Shown: positions 1-6,442, numbered from the stretch's first letter. The stretch is DNA of 8,080 nucleotides from Pseudomonadota bacterium (GCA_027490595.1 JAIXXU010000219.1:1-8080); one strand, 5' to 3'. The notes: generated from the sequence alone by a model not told the origin. Translations and numbers: made by a program.

Positions 1-320
1 AAATCCGAGGCCAATTCGCTGAGATTTCTGCGTAGCTTTTTTTGAAACAAAAACTGGAAGCTTTTTGTGGCAGCTGTTTGAAAGTGTAAAGTCACGGTTT
101 CGGGTAAAATTTACTTTTGGTCCAACCGAGAATCCTCAGCTGTGTGTTTTGAAGACTTAATTGCTTTCTGAAAAACAGACTTTGAAATGTTTGTGGAAAC
201 CAAACTTTCTGTTTGCGTGAAAATTGCACTTAAAAATGTTTGCAAAAAATACTGTGATTGGCTTGTGTGTAAACTTTATGTAAGCCTTGGGAAATGAAAA
301 AAAATAACTAAAAAGCGGCG
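1..320. other. Partial cassette 0: no recognisable gene
   Basis: This is the 3' part of a cassette whose start is outside the window. All three forward frames meet a stop within the first 45 bases (positions 43, 20 and 33), so at most a short C-terminal tail of an upstream gene could be present. The remaining 270 bases have no credible ORF. They hold a likely attC fossil (95-139) and small potential hairpins, for example near 167-179 and 189-205. The cassette's 3' end reads GCGGCGATATAAC, so its unseen 5' end should begin with something close to GTTATATCGC if it follows its neighbours. Confidence 0.6.
95..139 (+). repeat. Probable decayed attC remnant
   Basis: Three blocks appear in the same order as in the intact attC sites but closer together: CGGTTTC (95-101, left L box), GTAAAAT (104-110, loop) and TTTTGGTCCAACCGAGAAT followed by CCTCAG (115-139). 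The last block matches the loop segment of attC4 except for small changes (CAACCG for CACGCCG, and one A to C). The left-arm tip and the block containing TAACTTCG are missing. The right arm is not recognisable beyond a possible TGAAG...ACTTA at 149-159. It is probably a degenerate attC, implying that cassette 0 is a fusion of two older cassettes. Confidence 0.5.
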
Positions 321-453
321 ATATAACAGCGGTTTCACGCAATTGCTGCTTCCCTTGTAAAATGGACTTCTTTTTTCCATAACTTCGTTTTGTCCAGCCG
401 AGAATACTCAGTTCCAAATGCCGCAACTGACGTGAAGCCGCCGGACGTTAGCT
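321..453 (+). repeat. attC: attC1 (between cassettes 0 and 1)
   Basis: Outer cores are ATATAAC (321-327) and GTTAGCT (447-453). The inner stem pairs GCGGTTTCACG (329-339) with CGTGAAGCCGC (431-441), with one T/G position. It continues as CAATTGC (340-346) with GCAACTG (423-429), leaving A430 extrahelical, as expected of attC hairpins. The spacers next to the cores are A328 on the left and CGGAC (442-446) on the right. The loop of about 76 nt carries CTTGTAAAATG and CCATAACTTCG. The other attC sites share this architecture. Confidence 0.95.
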
Positions 454-520
454 GTTATTTTGGTGCGGTGACCAAACAATCACAATCCATTAGTGACCAA
501 ATCAATTCTAAAATATTCCT

Positions 521-528
521 TATATTTG
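521..528 (+). promoter_or_regulatory. Candidate Bacteroidota -7 box TATATTTG before cassette 1 gene
   Basis: TATATTTG is an exact match to the Bacteroidota -7 consensus TAnnTTTG and ends four bases before the GTG start at 533. If used, the transcript would begin at or next to the start codon, giving a leaderless mRNA. No clear TTTG element is seen at the usual upstream distance (the sequence there is ACCAAATCAATT), so the match may be chance in AT-rich DNA. Cassette 1 is the only cassette here with a long leader (about 85 bp). Confidence 0.3.
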
Positions 529-532
529 CTTC

Positions 533-1165
533 GTGCAAAACAGTTTAAAAAATGACTTACGAAATATCTTTTCAGGAGAGAGCAAAATTAGGTTTGGAGC
601 AACTATCCAAGCAATCGCCAGTTACCTTAGCGATGGCCCGCAAGCAAGCACGAAAATTACAGACTCTAAGCAATTCAAAAAACAAGAAACAGAGAGATTA
701 AAAACCTACGTTTCTGAAAATAATCTTTGGAGAGAAGTTGATTTCACACAATATGTGAGCGAAGGCGCGGAGCAGAAGGTTTATCTAAAAGACTCTGAGC
801 ACGTTATAAAACTTAATGACGCAATTTATTACAGTTCCTGGAAAGATTACTTATTCAATTTGCTACTCCATAATTATTTCTTTCCGGACACAGCATATAA
901 TTTGCTTGGATTCACTGAATCTGAAAATATTATTTATGCGGTGGTTGAGCAATCATATGTCGCAATCACGGAACCTACAGATTTAAATATTGTCATGAAA
1001 TTCCTTGAACAAAATGGTTTTCAAAATAACCGAAATAATGACTATTATAATCCGGATTTAGGAATAATCATCGAAGATCTTCATGATGAAAATGTTTTAA
1101 CACGCAATGGAATACTTTACTTTATTGACACTGTTTTTTTCGTCACAAAGGAATTTCCGAGCTAA
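533..1165 (+). CDS. Polyvalent-protein-type kinase-like protein (210 aa)
   Basis: The protein appears to be a compact kinase-fold domain of the Ser/Thr/Tyr kinase group described from polyvalent proteins of phages and conjugative elements. Residues 76-84 (SEGAEQKVY) sit where the nucleotide loop would be, and VIK (K93) fits the ATP-anchoring lysine. VVEQ (137-140) resembles the hinge. EDLHDENV (181-188) looks like a catalytic loop with D185 and N187, and FID with D199 resembles the DFG metal-binding aspartate. It is soluble, with no signal peptide. The start is GTG at 533; an ATG at 552 is out of frame and a stop lies in frame at 509. It is the sole gene of cassette 1 and stops 12 bases before the attC core. 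The substrate is unknown. Family assignment rests on motif recall. Confidence 0.8.
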   Translation: MQNSLKNDLRNIFSGESKIRFGATIQAIASYLSDGPQASTKITDSKQFKKQETERLKTYVSENNLWREVDFTQYVSEGAEQKVYLKDSEHVIKLNDAIYYSSWKDYLFNLLLHNYFFPDTAYNLLGFTESENIIYAVVEQSYVAITEPTDLNIVMKFLEQNGFQNNRNNDYYNPDLGIIIEDLHDENVLTRNGILYFIDTVFFVTKEFPS

Positions 1166-1177
1166 AATTAAAACAAC

Positions 1178-1310
1178 AGCTAACAGCGGTTTCACGCAAT
1201 TGCTACTTCCCTTGTAAAATGAACTTCTTTTTTCCATAACTTTGTTCTGTCCAGCCGAGAATACTCAGTTCCAAATGCCGCAACTGACGTGAAGCCGCCG
1301 GACGTTACCT
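1178..1310 (+). repeat. attC: attC2 (between cassettes 1 and 2)
   Basis: Cores are AGCTAAC (1178-1184) and GTTACCT (1304-1310). Cassette 1 ends AAAACAACAGCTAAC (1170-1184), the reverse complement of its own start at 447-461 except at position 11 (A in the 5' arm, C in the 3' arm). The loop carries TAACTTTG instead of the TAACTTCG found in the other sites. Confidence 0.95.
1212..1244 (+). promoter_or_regulatory. Promoter-like block inside attC2 loop
   Basis: TTG at 1212-1214 and TAACTTTG at 1237-1244 are separated by 22 nt, resembling the Bacteroidota TTG...TAnnTTTG promoter with a spacer at the long end. In this attC the -7 box is a perfect consensus match; the other eleven carry TAACTTCG (7 of 8). 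It would place transcription start about 60 nt before the cassette boundary, reading into the cassette 2 lipoprotein gene, which has only 24 bp of leader of its own. Confidence 0.35.
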
Positions 1311-1327
1311 GCAATATCAAACCAAAA

Positions 1328-1867
1328 ATGACGCGGAAACTAACATTTACGGTGATTTTGATTCTGCTTCTTTTAAGTTGCCAGAAAAAAAATTCTTATG
1401 TAGAATTTGAACAAAATGTGTTTAACGAAATTTTCTTAAAAACCGTAAATGCCACATATAAGGATAAAAGACTTTACACTTTTTTCCCAAATCCAGAGAA
1501 AGGCATTGAAGATCCAGAGTTTTTACGACAAAGAAAAAATCTTGAAAATGACACAATTGGACTTGTAATTGCTGTAGGCAACCAACGACGAATTGATTTC
1601 GAAAAAATCAAAAGTGAAAAGTTTATTTTTAAACAATTATCCGAAATTCCTGAAGATGAAGAATATAGAAAATGGTCGGAGAAGTATCCTAAATTTGCAG
1701 GCGTTATGTCTTTTTCAAAAATACATTTCGATGATAAAAATGAAAATGGAGAATTAGATGTTTCTTATTCTTGTGGTGGAAGATGCGGACTAGGATATAA
1801 AGTATTAATAAAAAAAGAAAAACAGAAATGGGTTATTGTAAAAGTGGAACAAACTTGGATTTCATAG
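1328..1867 (+). CDS. Hypothetical lipoprotein (179 aa)
   Basis: A lipoprotein signal peptide is visible: K3-K4 region, hydrophobic stretch 5-16, then the lipobox LLSC with C18 as the lipidated cysteine. The mature part is unrecognised. It contains FDDKNENGELD (134-144), an acidic loop resembling a calcium-binding loop, and C149-x3-C153 (CGGRC) followed by GYKVLIKKE...KW, a beta-hairpin ending common in small Bacteroidota lipoproteins. ATG 1328 is chosen because it begins the signal peptide. The frame stays open upstream to a GTG at 1289, but that lies in the attC arm and would add an attC-encoded MKPPDV tail. The stop codon TAG abuts the cassette's 3' arm and shares one base with it. It is the only gene of cassette 2. 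Function unknown; envelope location is likely. Confidence 0.88.
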   Translation: MTRKLTFTVILILLLLSCQKKNSYVEFEQNVFNEIFLKTVNATYKDKRLYTFFPNPEKGIEDPEFLRQRKNLENDTIGLVIAVGNQRRIDFEKIKSEKFIFKQLSEIPEDEEYRKWSEKYPKFAGVMSFSKIHFDDKNENGELDVSYSCGGRCGLGYKVLIKKEKQKWVIVKVEQTWIS

Positions 1868-1874
1868 ATACTGC

Positions 1875-2007
1875 AGGTAACAGCGGTTTCACGCAATTGC
1901 TACTTTCCTTGTAAAATGAACTTCTTTTTTCCATAACTTCGTTCAGTCTCGCCGAGAGTACTCAGTTCCAAATGCCGCAACTGACGTGAAGCCGCCGGAC
2001 GTTAGCA
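1875..2007 (+). repeat. attC: attC3 (between cassettes 2 and 3)
   Basis: Cores are AGGTAAC (1875-1881) and GTTAGCA (2001-2007). Cassette 2 starts GTTACCTGCAATATC (1304-1318) and ends GATACTGCAGGTAAC (1867-1881): 14 of 15 pairs, the exception at position 11. The loop shows TTCAGTCTCGCCG, a local variant. Confidence 0.95.
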
Positions 2008-2039
2008 GAAAGCTTGCGTCCAAACTCAAATCAACCAAG

Positions 2040-2573
2040 ATGGATAAATCAGGATGCCTAAGACTCTTAAAAATTATTTGCGCTATTTTTTGCATAATAC
2101 TTATGTTAATAATTGCAACTTGCTCGTTTGATAGTTATCGAAAAGAAAAACAATACGAAGCGCAAATGAAAATTTGTGACACAATGCGTTATGTTAATGA
2201 AAATCAGCAAATATTTCTTCATGGATTTGAACCTGGTGAAATTAAAAAGTTAACATTTTATTTAGTCAGAAAGAATAAGATTGTTCGGACTATCATCAGT
2301 AGTAGCTATATTGAAAAGCGAGATTCTGAGAAATATGCAAGCCTGCAAATTCCATTCAAGTCTTTTCTATTGACAGACACTATAATTGTAAAGACTTACG
2401 ACAATCTATATTTCGAGATAAAATACGAATATTACACTGAGAGATTTCGAACAATGTTTGGTTACGCGGGTTTTTGTGAGTGCAGCCTTCTTTCAACGGT
2501 AAATAACCAAGAAAGTAGCAGCAATACATCTTTAATGAAAGATAGTGCAATAAAAAACAATATTCTCCCATAA
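2040..2573 (+). CDS. Hypothetical single-pass membrane protein (177 aa)
   Basis: Residues 7-29 form one strongly hydrophobic helix after a short basic N-terminus (MDKSGCLRLLK). The protein is probably anchored in the inner membrane with the rest periplasmic. IATC at 25-28 is a poor lipobox because T precedes the cysteine. The remainder (about 40-165) alternates short hydrophobic strands, for example LTFYLVRKNKIV and TIIVKTYDNLYFEIKYEYY, suggesting a beta-sandwich domain. It ends in a Ser/Asn-rich tail. I do not recognise the family. ATG 2040 is preferred over the in-frame GTG at 1986 in the attC, because the helix begins soon after 2040. The stop TAA overlaps the 3' arm of cassette 3 (2572-2586). 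Confidence 0.82.
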   Translation: MDKSGCLRLLKIICAIFCIILMLIIATCSFDSYRKEKQYEAQMKICDTMRYVNENQQIFLHGFEPGEIKKLTFYLVRKNKIVRTIISSSYIEKRDSEKYASLQIPFKSFLLTDTIIVKTYDNLYFEIKYEYYTERFRTMFGYAGFCECSLLSTVNNQESSSNTSLMKDSAIKNNILP

Positions 2574-2579
2574 GCCTTC

Positions 2580-2713
2580 TGCTAACAGCGGTTTCACGCA
2601 ATTGCTGAATCTCTTGTAAAATGAACGACCTTTTTCCATAACTTCGTTTGGTCCACGCCGAGAATACTCAGTTCCAAATGCCGCAACTGACGTGAAGCCG
2701 CCGGACGTTATGC
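2580..2713 (+). repeat. attC: attC4 (between cassettes 3 and 4)
   Basis: Cores are TGCTAAC (2580-2586) and GTTATGC (2707-2713). Cassette 3 starts GTTAGCAGAAAGCTT (2001-2015) and ends AAGCCTTCTGCTAAC (2572-2586), pairing 14 of 15 with the exception at position 11. The 134-bp form carries CCACGCCG in the loop. Confidence 0.95.
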
Positions 2714-2728
2714 CCAATTGTAAACCAA

Positions 2729-3244
2729 ATGAACGTATTATTCCACACCACGACCGCAATTGGCATCGCAGTTTTACTGACTGATACCAATGCAATTGAG
2801 AAACTAAATTCTTCCAAAAAAGTTATTTCAACAGGCATTTTTGCCTTTGCAGTTGGAGTTATCTCACATGGTGCTTTAGACTACATTCCACACTGCTATC
2901 CAATAAATTCTAAAGTTGATGCCATCGCTAGCTTAATCATAATACTTGCGGCAATTTTGGTTTCAAATAAAAAATATCGTTTGATTATGGCACTTTCTTT
3001 TCTCGGTTCTCTAATTCCAGACATAATTGACCTTTCACCTGGAATCCTAAATAAATTATTTGATCTCAAAATACCTACTGTCTGCAATATTTTCCCTTGG
3101 CATTATCAACAATATTCTGGCTCTATTTACACCGATGATTGCAGTATTTCAAAACTAAATCATTTGCTGTTAATTTTGACAATCGTAGTTATTTGCTGGT
3201 GTAGAAAAACTGACTTTAAAATATTATTTGGGAAAAACTCCTGA
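2729..3244 (+). CDS. YdjM/DUF457-like membrane metal-dependent hydrolase (171 aa)
   Basis: Family-type metal-ligand motifs sit between hydrophobic helices: H6 in the first helix (VLFHTTTA), HGALDYIPH (H47, D51, H55), GSLIPDIIDL (D98, D101), and a WHYQQYSGSIY segment with H125. In YdjM/DUF457-type proteins such His/Asp residues resemble zinc phospholipase C ligands and lie at the membrane face. About five hydrophobic segments are visible (roughly 7-20, 32-50, 65-79, 84-98, 142-157). The closest match seems to be to small cassette- and phage-borne relatives. ATG 2729 lies only 22 bp from the crossover point, preceded by AAACCAA. The substrate is unknown; membrane lipid or envelope remodelling is a guess from the family. 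Confidence 0.82.
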   Translation: MNVLFHTTTAIGIAVLLTDTNAIEKLNSSKKVISTGIFAFAVGVISHGALDYIPHCYPINSKVDAIASLIIILAAILVSNKKYRLIMALSFLGSLIPDIIDLSPGILNKLFDLKIPTVCNIFPWHYQQYSGSIYTDDCSISKLNHLLLILTIVVICWCRKTDFKILFGKNS

Positions 3245-3264
3245 AAAAGCGCAATAACAACTGG

Positions 3265-3398
3265 GCATAACAGCGGTTTCACGCAATTGCTGCTTTTCTT
3301 GTAAAATGTAACCGCTTTTTCCATAACTTCGTTGTGTCCACGCCGAGAATACTCAGTTCCAAATGCCGCAACTGACGTGAAGCCGCCGGACGTTATGT
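3265..3398 (+). repeat. attC: attC5 (between cassettes 4 and 5)
   Basis: Cores are GCATAAC (3265-3271) and GTTATGT (3392-3398). Cassette 4 starts GTTATGCCCAATTGT (2707-2721) and ends ACAACTGGGCATAAC (3257-3271), 14 of 15 with the exception at position 11. The loop variant is TGTAACCGC. Confidence 0.95.
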
Positions 3399-3443
3399 GC
3401 CATTCGCGCGCCGAAGTGAACTCAACGACAATTATAATTACAT

Positions 3444-4103
3444 ATGAGTTTTTTAGATAAATTATTTAGCAAAAGAAAAATGTACGAGATCGCTTTCGAT
3501 AAACTCGGAAAACATCAACTTGGCGGGGAAATTCCAGATGGTTTTGAAATTCCCAAAAACGAATTTAAGGGAGGTTTTCAATATTTGGGTTTAATAAATA
3601 ATTCAGACAACATTTTTTCCTGGCTCCCTTTTGAACTGAATCTTATCTGTCCAATATTTTTGGACTTTGATTTTATTTTTCTTGATTATGAAAATCCAAA
3701 TCAGCCAAAATTGTTGCATCCCCTAAATACATCTGAGATTGAAACTGCTTATGATAATTTGAATCCAGATTCGGTAATAATTTACAAAGCAAAAAGGTTT
3801 TCGTTTACCGATTTCGATGGTGTAACTGAAGAAAATGAACTTGATAATATTGGTTTTGCAGGAAGGCCACATTGGACACAAAATAAAGAAGTTCCCATTT
3901 GTCCAAAATCAAACAAAAAAATGAAGTTTGTTTGCCAACTAACCAGTTGGAGTGAGTTGAAAACAAAATTCACAAATGTCGTTTGTGATAGTGAATATGA
4001 GCAACAATTAATTGAAAAACTGAATTTTTGGGAAGACAGAGATCTTTATGTTTTTATGGAACCTGAATTTAAAACAGTTTGCTACTTTATCCAAAGCACG
4101 TAA
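3444..4103 (+). CDS. YwqG/DUF1963-like protein (219 aa)
   Basis: The C-terminal half has the family pattern: GRPHWTQ (140-146), P151 and C153-P154, then KKMKFVCQL (158-166) and, near the end, FWEDRDLYVFMEP (195-207) followed by FIQST. In YwqG-like proteins this corresponds to a G.P.W.Q segment, a CP.C...M.F..Q strand and a terminal GD.YvF...Q.T strand. The second cysteine of the usual CP.C pair is replaced (CPKSNK), so any metal site is incomplete. The N-terminal 130 residues are acidic and aromatic and less conserved. It is soluble and without a signal peptide. ATG 3444 follows an A/T-rich leader 52 bp from the crossover. YwqG itself has no firm function. Confidence 0.85.
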   Translation: MSFLDKLFSKRKMYEIAFDKLGKHQLGGEIPDGFEIPKNEFKGGFQYLGLINNSDNIFSWLPFELNLICPIFLDFDFIFLDYENPNQPKLLHPLNTSEIETAYDNLNPDSVIIYKAKRFSFTDFDGVTEENELDNIGFAGRPHWTQNKEVPICPKSNKKMKFVCQLTSWSELKTKFTNVVCDSEYEQQLIEKLNFWEDRDLYVFMEPEFKTVCYFIQST

Positions 4104-4115
4104 ATTATGAACGGC

Positions 4116-4249
4116 ACATAACAGCGGTTTCACGCAATTGCTACTTCCCTTGTAAAATGTAACACCTTTTTCCATAACTTCGTTTTGTCCACGCCGAGAA
4201 TACTCAGTTCCAAAAGCCGCAACTGACGTGAAGCCGCCGGACGTTATAG
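4116..4249 (+). repeat. attC: attC6 (between cassettes 5 and 6)
   Basis: Cores are ACATAAC (4116-4122) and GTTATAG (4243-4249). Cassette 5 starts GTTATGTGCCATTC (3392-3405) and ends GAACGGCACATAAC (4109-4122), 13 of 14 with the exception at position 11. The right arm has AAAAGCC instead of AAATGCC. Confidence 0.95.
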
Positions 4250-4287
4250 GCAAGCGAACCGCCGAACTCCATAAAAAAATAATATAA

Positions 4288-4602
4288 ATGGCAGATTTAG
4301 AGAACACAAGTTTTAATTTATTAAGCTCTTTTAAGCACATAATATTCATTCGCAAACAGGTGATTGAATACTGTGAAGAAATTGTTACAAATTCCTCAAC
4401 CAAAATCAATCAGCAGACATTAGTAGAGCAAAAAATCCAATCCATAATTGCAGAGATTAATGGCGAATCAAATTTTGATAGTGAAGAACTTTTGTTGCTG
4501 AAGACTACGCTTAATCAATTATTTCTAGCACAAATTCCTCTATCAAAACTTGCGGCGAGTATTAGAGAATTAAAGAATAATTCTCCTAAAATTTTTCGTT
4601 AA
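4288..4602 (+). CDS. Hypothetical small helical protein (104 aa)
   Basis: The protein is soluble and predicted almost wholly alpha-helical, with leucine/isoleucine heptad-like spacing (IIFIRKQVIEYCEEIV, then LLLLKTTLNQLFLAQIPLSKLAASI). There is no signal peptide, membrane span or recognised catalytic motif. The size and helicity would suit a regulator, an immunity-type protein or a subunit of a larger assembly, but nothing in the sequence decides this and no toxin partner lies in the same cassette. ATG 4288 follows a purine/A-rich leader (AATATAA). About 100 bp of AT-rich non-coding DNA (4603-4701) separates its stop from the next attC, more than in most cassettes here. Confidence 0.72.
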   Translation: MADLENTSFNLLSSFKHIIFIRKQVIEYCEEIVTNSSTKINQQTLVEQKIQSIIAEINGESNFDSEELLLLKTTLNQLFLAQIPLSKLAASIRELKNNSPKIFR

Positions 4603-4701
4603 TTTTCATCTTTTTACTGACGTTTTAAATACGCGAATTGGCACTGCGATTTAATTGAAATTCAAAAATAATTTAAACGACATATTAAAAATGATGCCTG
4701 C

Positions 4702-4834
4702 CTATAACAGCGGTTTCACGCAATTGCTGCTTCCCTTGTAAAATGAACTTCTTTTTTCCATAACTTCGTTTTGTCCAGCCGAGAGTACTCAGTTCCAAAA
4801 GCCGCAACTGACGTGAAGCCGCCGGACGTTAACT
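4702..4834 (+). repeat. attC: attC7 (between cassettes 6 and 7)
   Basis: Cores are CTATAAC (4702-4708) and GTTAACT (4828-4834). Cassette 6 starts GTTATAGGCAAGC (4243-4255) and ends GCCTGCCTATAAC (4696-4708), 12 of 13 with the exception at position 11. Loop variants are GAGAGTACTCAG and AAAAGCC. Confidence 0.95.
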
Positions 4835-4851
4835 GTAATTGCAAAAACGCC

Positions 4852-5445
4852 GTGTCCAAAAAGACGTTACCCGACTTTACAATCAATTCCAAAGGCGAAA
4901 TTTCCAACGCATTTTTGACGAAAAATATATTTACATTTAGCGATGCAACTCGTTTTGTGGCAAATCTGGATTACGGCAGAAACGAAAATAAAAACGATTT
5001 GAAAACCGTTTTCGCAGACAATTGTGGAACTTGCAGCACTAAGCATGCTTTGCTCAAAAAACTTGCTGATGAAAATGGACGTCCCAAAATAAAATTGGTT
5101 CTTGGGATTTTCAAAATGCATTCCGAAAATACTCCTGAGATTTCTCAAACTTTGCAGAAAAACAAACTTGATTATATTCCGGAAGCACATAATTATTTGA
5201 AATTTGAAAACGAAATTTTTGACTTTACAAAATCCGGCTCAAAAGCTTCAGATTTTGAAAATGATTTGATTCTTGAAGTTGAAATGTTACCAAACCAAAT
5301 TTCAGCTTACAAAGTTCAACTTCACAAAAATTACTTGAAAACTTGGCTTAATGAAAACGTGAATATAAAACTTGACCTTGAAGAAATCTGGAAAATCCGA
5401 GAACAGTGCATTGAAGATCTTAGTCAAAATAGCAACAACAGTTAA
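4852..5445 (+). CDS. Transglutaminase-like (papain-fold) protein (197 aa)
   Basis: A Cys-His-Asp arrangement in the order and context of the transglutaminase-like superfamily is visible: GTCSTKHALLKKLADENG with C61, EAHNYLKFENEIFDFT with H113 and D124. In the family, the cysteine begins a helix running into a LL..LA...G segment, and the histidine and aspartate lie on adjacent strands. It is soluble, with no signal peptide. GTG 4852 is chosen as start, since it lies 24 bp inside the cassette and begins a plausible N-terminus (MSKKTLPDF). The frame is open back to a TTG in the attC, which would add attC-encoded residues. The stop TAA is part of the attC core AGTTAAC, so the last residues are encoded by the cassette's 3' arm. 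It could be a peptidase, amidase or cross-linking enzyme. Confidence 0.8.
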   Translation: MSKKTLPDFTINSKGEISNAFLTKNIFTFSDATRFVANLDYGRNENKNDLKTVFADNCGTCSTKHALLKKLADENGRPKIKLVLGIFKMHSENTPEISQTLQKNKLDYIPEAHNYLKFENEIFDFTKSGSKASDFENDLILEVEMLPNQISAYKVQLHKNYLKTWLNENVNIKLDLEEIWKIREQCIEDLSQNSNNS

Positions 5446-5572
5446 CAGCGGTTTCACGCAATTGCTGCTTCTCTTGTAAAATGAACCGCCTTTTTCCATA
5501 ACTTCGTTTTGTCCAGCCGAGAGTACTCAGTTCCAAATGCCGCAACTGACGTGAAGCCGCCGGACGTTAGCA
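5440..5572 (+). repeat. attC: attC8 (between cassettes 7 and 8)
   Basis: Cores are AGTTAAC (5440-5446) and GTTAGCA (5566-5572). Cassette 7 starts GTTAACTGTAATTGC (4828-4842) and ends GCAACAACAGTTAAC (5432-5446): 13 of 15, mismatched at positions 10 and 11. The arm is also coding sequence and holds the gene's stop codon. Confidence 0.95.
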
Positions 5573-5608
5573 GCAATTCACGACGTGACGACTCCTAAAT
5601 AACTTTAG

Positions 5609-6016
5609 ATGATTGAATTAGCGAAAAAATACCGTCTATTGCTTATCGCTATAATATTAATTTTGTGTTCAATTTTTGTTGAATCTCCCTATCATGGAGA
5701 TTATTACGGAGAGCCTCCATATTTTTCTTACTTTATAATTACACTTGTAAATATTAATATCTATTTATTCCCAACTAAAAAATTATCCGGGAGCGAAAAA
5801 ATTATGTATTCGCTTATGATCTGCTGGTTGGTATTAATTACGGACGGAATTTTTATCGAAAATGTATTAGGCTCAATTTATGGGTATGATCCCTATTATT
5901 ATGAATTGCAAACCTCTCCGCTTCTAACTAATTTTTTATTTTGGTCCTTAACCAATTTAACTGGAATTGGAATATTTGCTGTTTGGCTAAAATTTAAAAA
6001 AGAGGTTTCGATTTGA
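5609..6016 (+). CDS. Hypothetical four-helix membrane protein (135 aa)
   Basis: Hydrophobic segments lie at about 8-25, 39-54, 65-84 and 104-127, with a basic N-terminus (KKYR) and basic C-terminus (KFKKE), predicting four helices with both ends cytoplasmic. Between helices 1 and 2 lies ESPYHGDYYGEPPYFSY, a tyrosine/proline-rich loop; a second aromatic loop, YGYDPYYYELQ (91-101), precedes helix 4. Both loops would face outward. I do not recognise the family. ATG 5609 follows TAACTTTA immediately, so an overlapping promoter box cannot be excluded. The stop TGA is the first three bases of the cassette's 3' arm (6014-6028). Confidence 0.78.
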   Translation: MIELAKKYRLLLIAIILILCSIFVESPYHGDYYGEPPYFSYFIITLVNINIYLFPTKKLSGSEKIMYSLMICWLVLITDGIFIENVLGSIYGYDPYYYELQTSPLLTNFLFWSLTNLTGIGIFAVWLKFKKEVSI

Positions 6017-6021
6017 ACTGC

Positions 6022-6155
6022 TGCTAACAGCGGTTTCACGCAATTGCTACTTTTCGTGTAAAATGAACTTCTTTTTTCCATAACTTCGTTTTGTCCACGC
6101 CGAGAATACTCAGTTCCAAATGCCGCAACTGACGTGAAGCCGCCGGACGTTATGT
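6022..6155 (+). repeat. attC: attC9 (between cassettes 8 and 9)
   Basis: Cores are TGCTAAC (6022-6028) and GTTATGT (6149-6155). Cassette 8 starts GTTAGCAGCAATTCA (5566-5580) and ends TGAACTGCTGCTAAC (6014-6028), 14 of 15 with the exception at position 11. The loop has TTTTCGTGTAAAATG, shared only with attC10. Confidence 0.95.
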
Positions 6156-6253
6156 GTGGTCGCTCCGCTCGCCGAAAGCACGTTTCGCGTTTGTTGAGAA
6201 GTTCGGCTTGTGTTTGAGTAAATTTAACTTCTTCCCTATTTTTCACGGCTCAA

Positions 6254-6272
6254 CTTTGTGGTTACGTTGTGT
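6254..6272 (+). repeat. 19-bp direct repeat, copy 1
   Basis: CTTTGTGGTTACGTTGTGT occurs here and again, identically, at 6443-6461, both within cassette 9. Copy spacing is 189 bp. It is absent from every other cassette in the window. Confidence 0.85.
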
Positions 6273-6442
6273 TAGTATCCACGGAAAATTTGTGGTTTTT
6301 GTTTGCGATTCTTGTCGCCGAGAGTTCTCTGCGAGACTTAATCAGAGCTTGAGTATTGCGTAAAATGCGTGCGTTGATATTCTCGTGCAGAAAACAGTGC
6401 GTGTAAACTGGAGAATTTTTTAAAAAAAACGGAGTGGAATTT

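Noticed and set aside
157..426. Minus-strand ORF across attC1, and similar ones across most attC sites (for example 4008-4409, 5899-6246, 7109-7303)
   Set aside because: All share the same peptide (SGGFTSVAAFGTEYS...), which is simply the reverse translation of the attC repeat. They have no consistent start or end.
1289..1327. GTG start inside attC2 giving an MKPPDV N-terminus (also at 1986)
   Set aside because: The codon belongs to the conserved attC right arm and is in frame with only some downstream genes. The signal peptide or membrane helix begins properly at the internal ATG.
4288..5445. Toxin-antitoxin pair formed by the 104-aa and transglutaminase-like genes
   Set aside because: They lie in separate cassettes divided by a complete attC and have independent histories. 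No toxin or antitoxin motif is recognisable.
6154..6363. 69-codon forward ORF in cassette 9
   Set aside because: It starts with a GTG inside the attC core, has unusual Arg/Phe/Cys-rich composition, and shows no motif or membrane segment of the kind seen in neighbouring cassettes.
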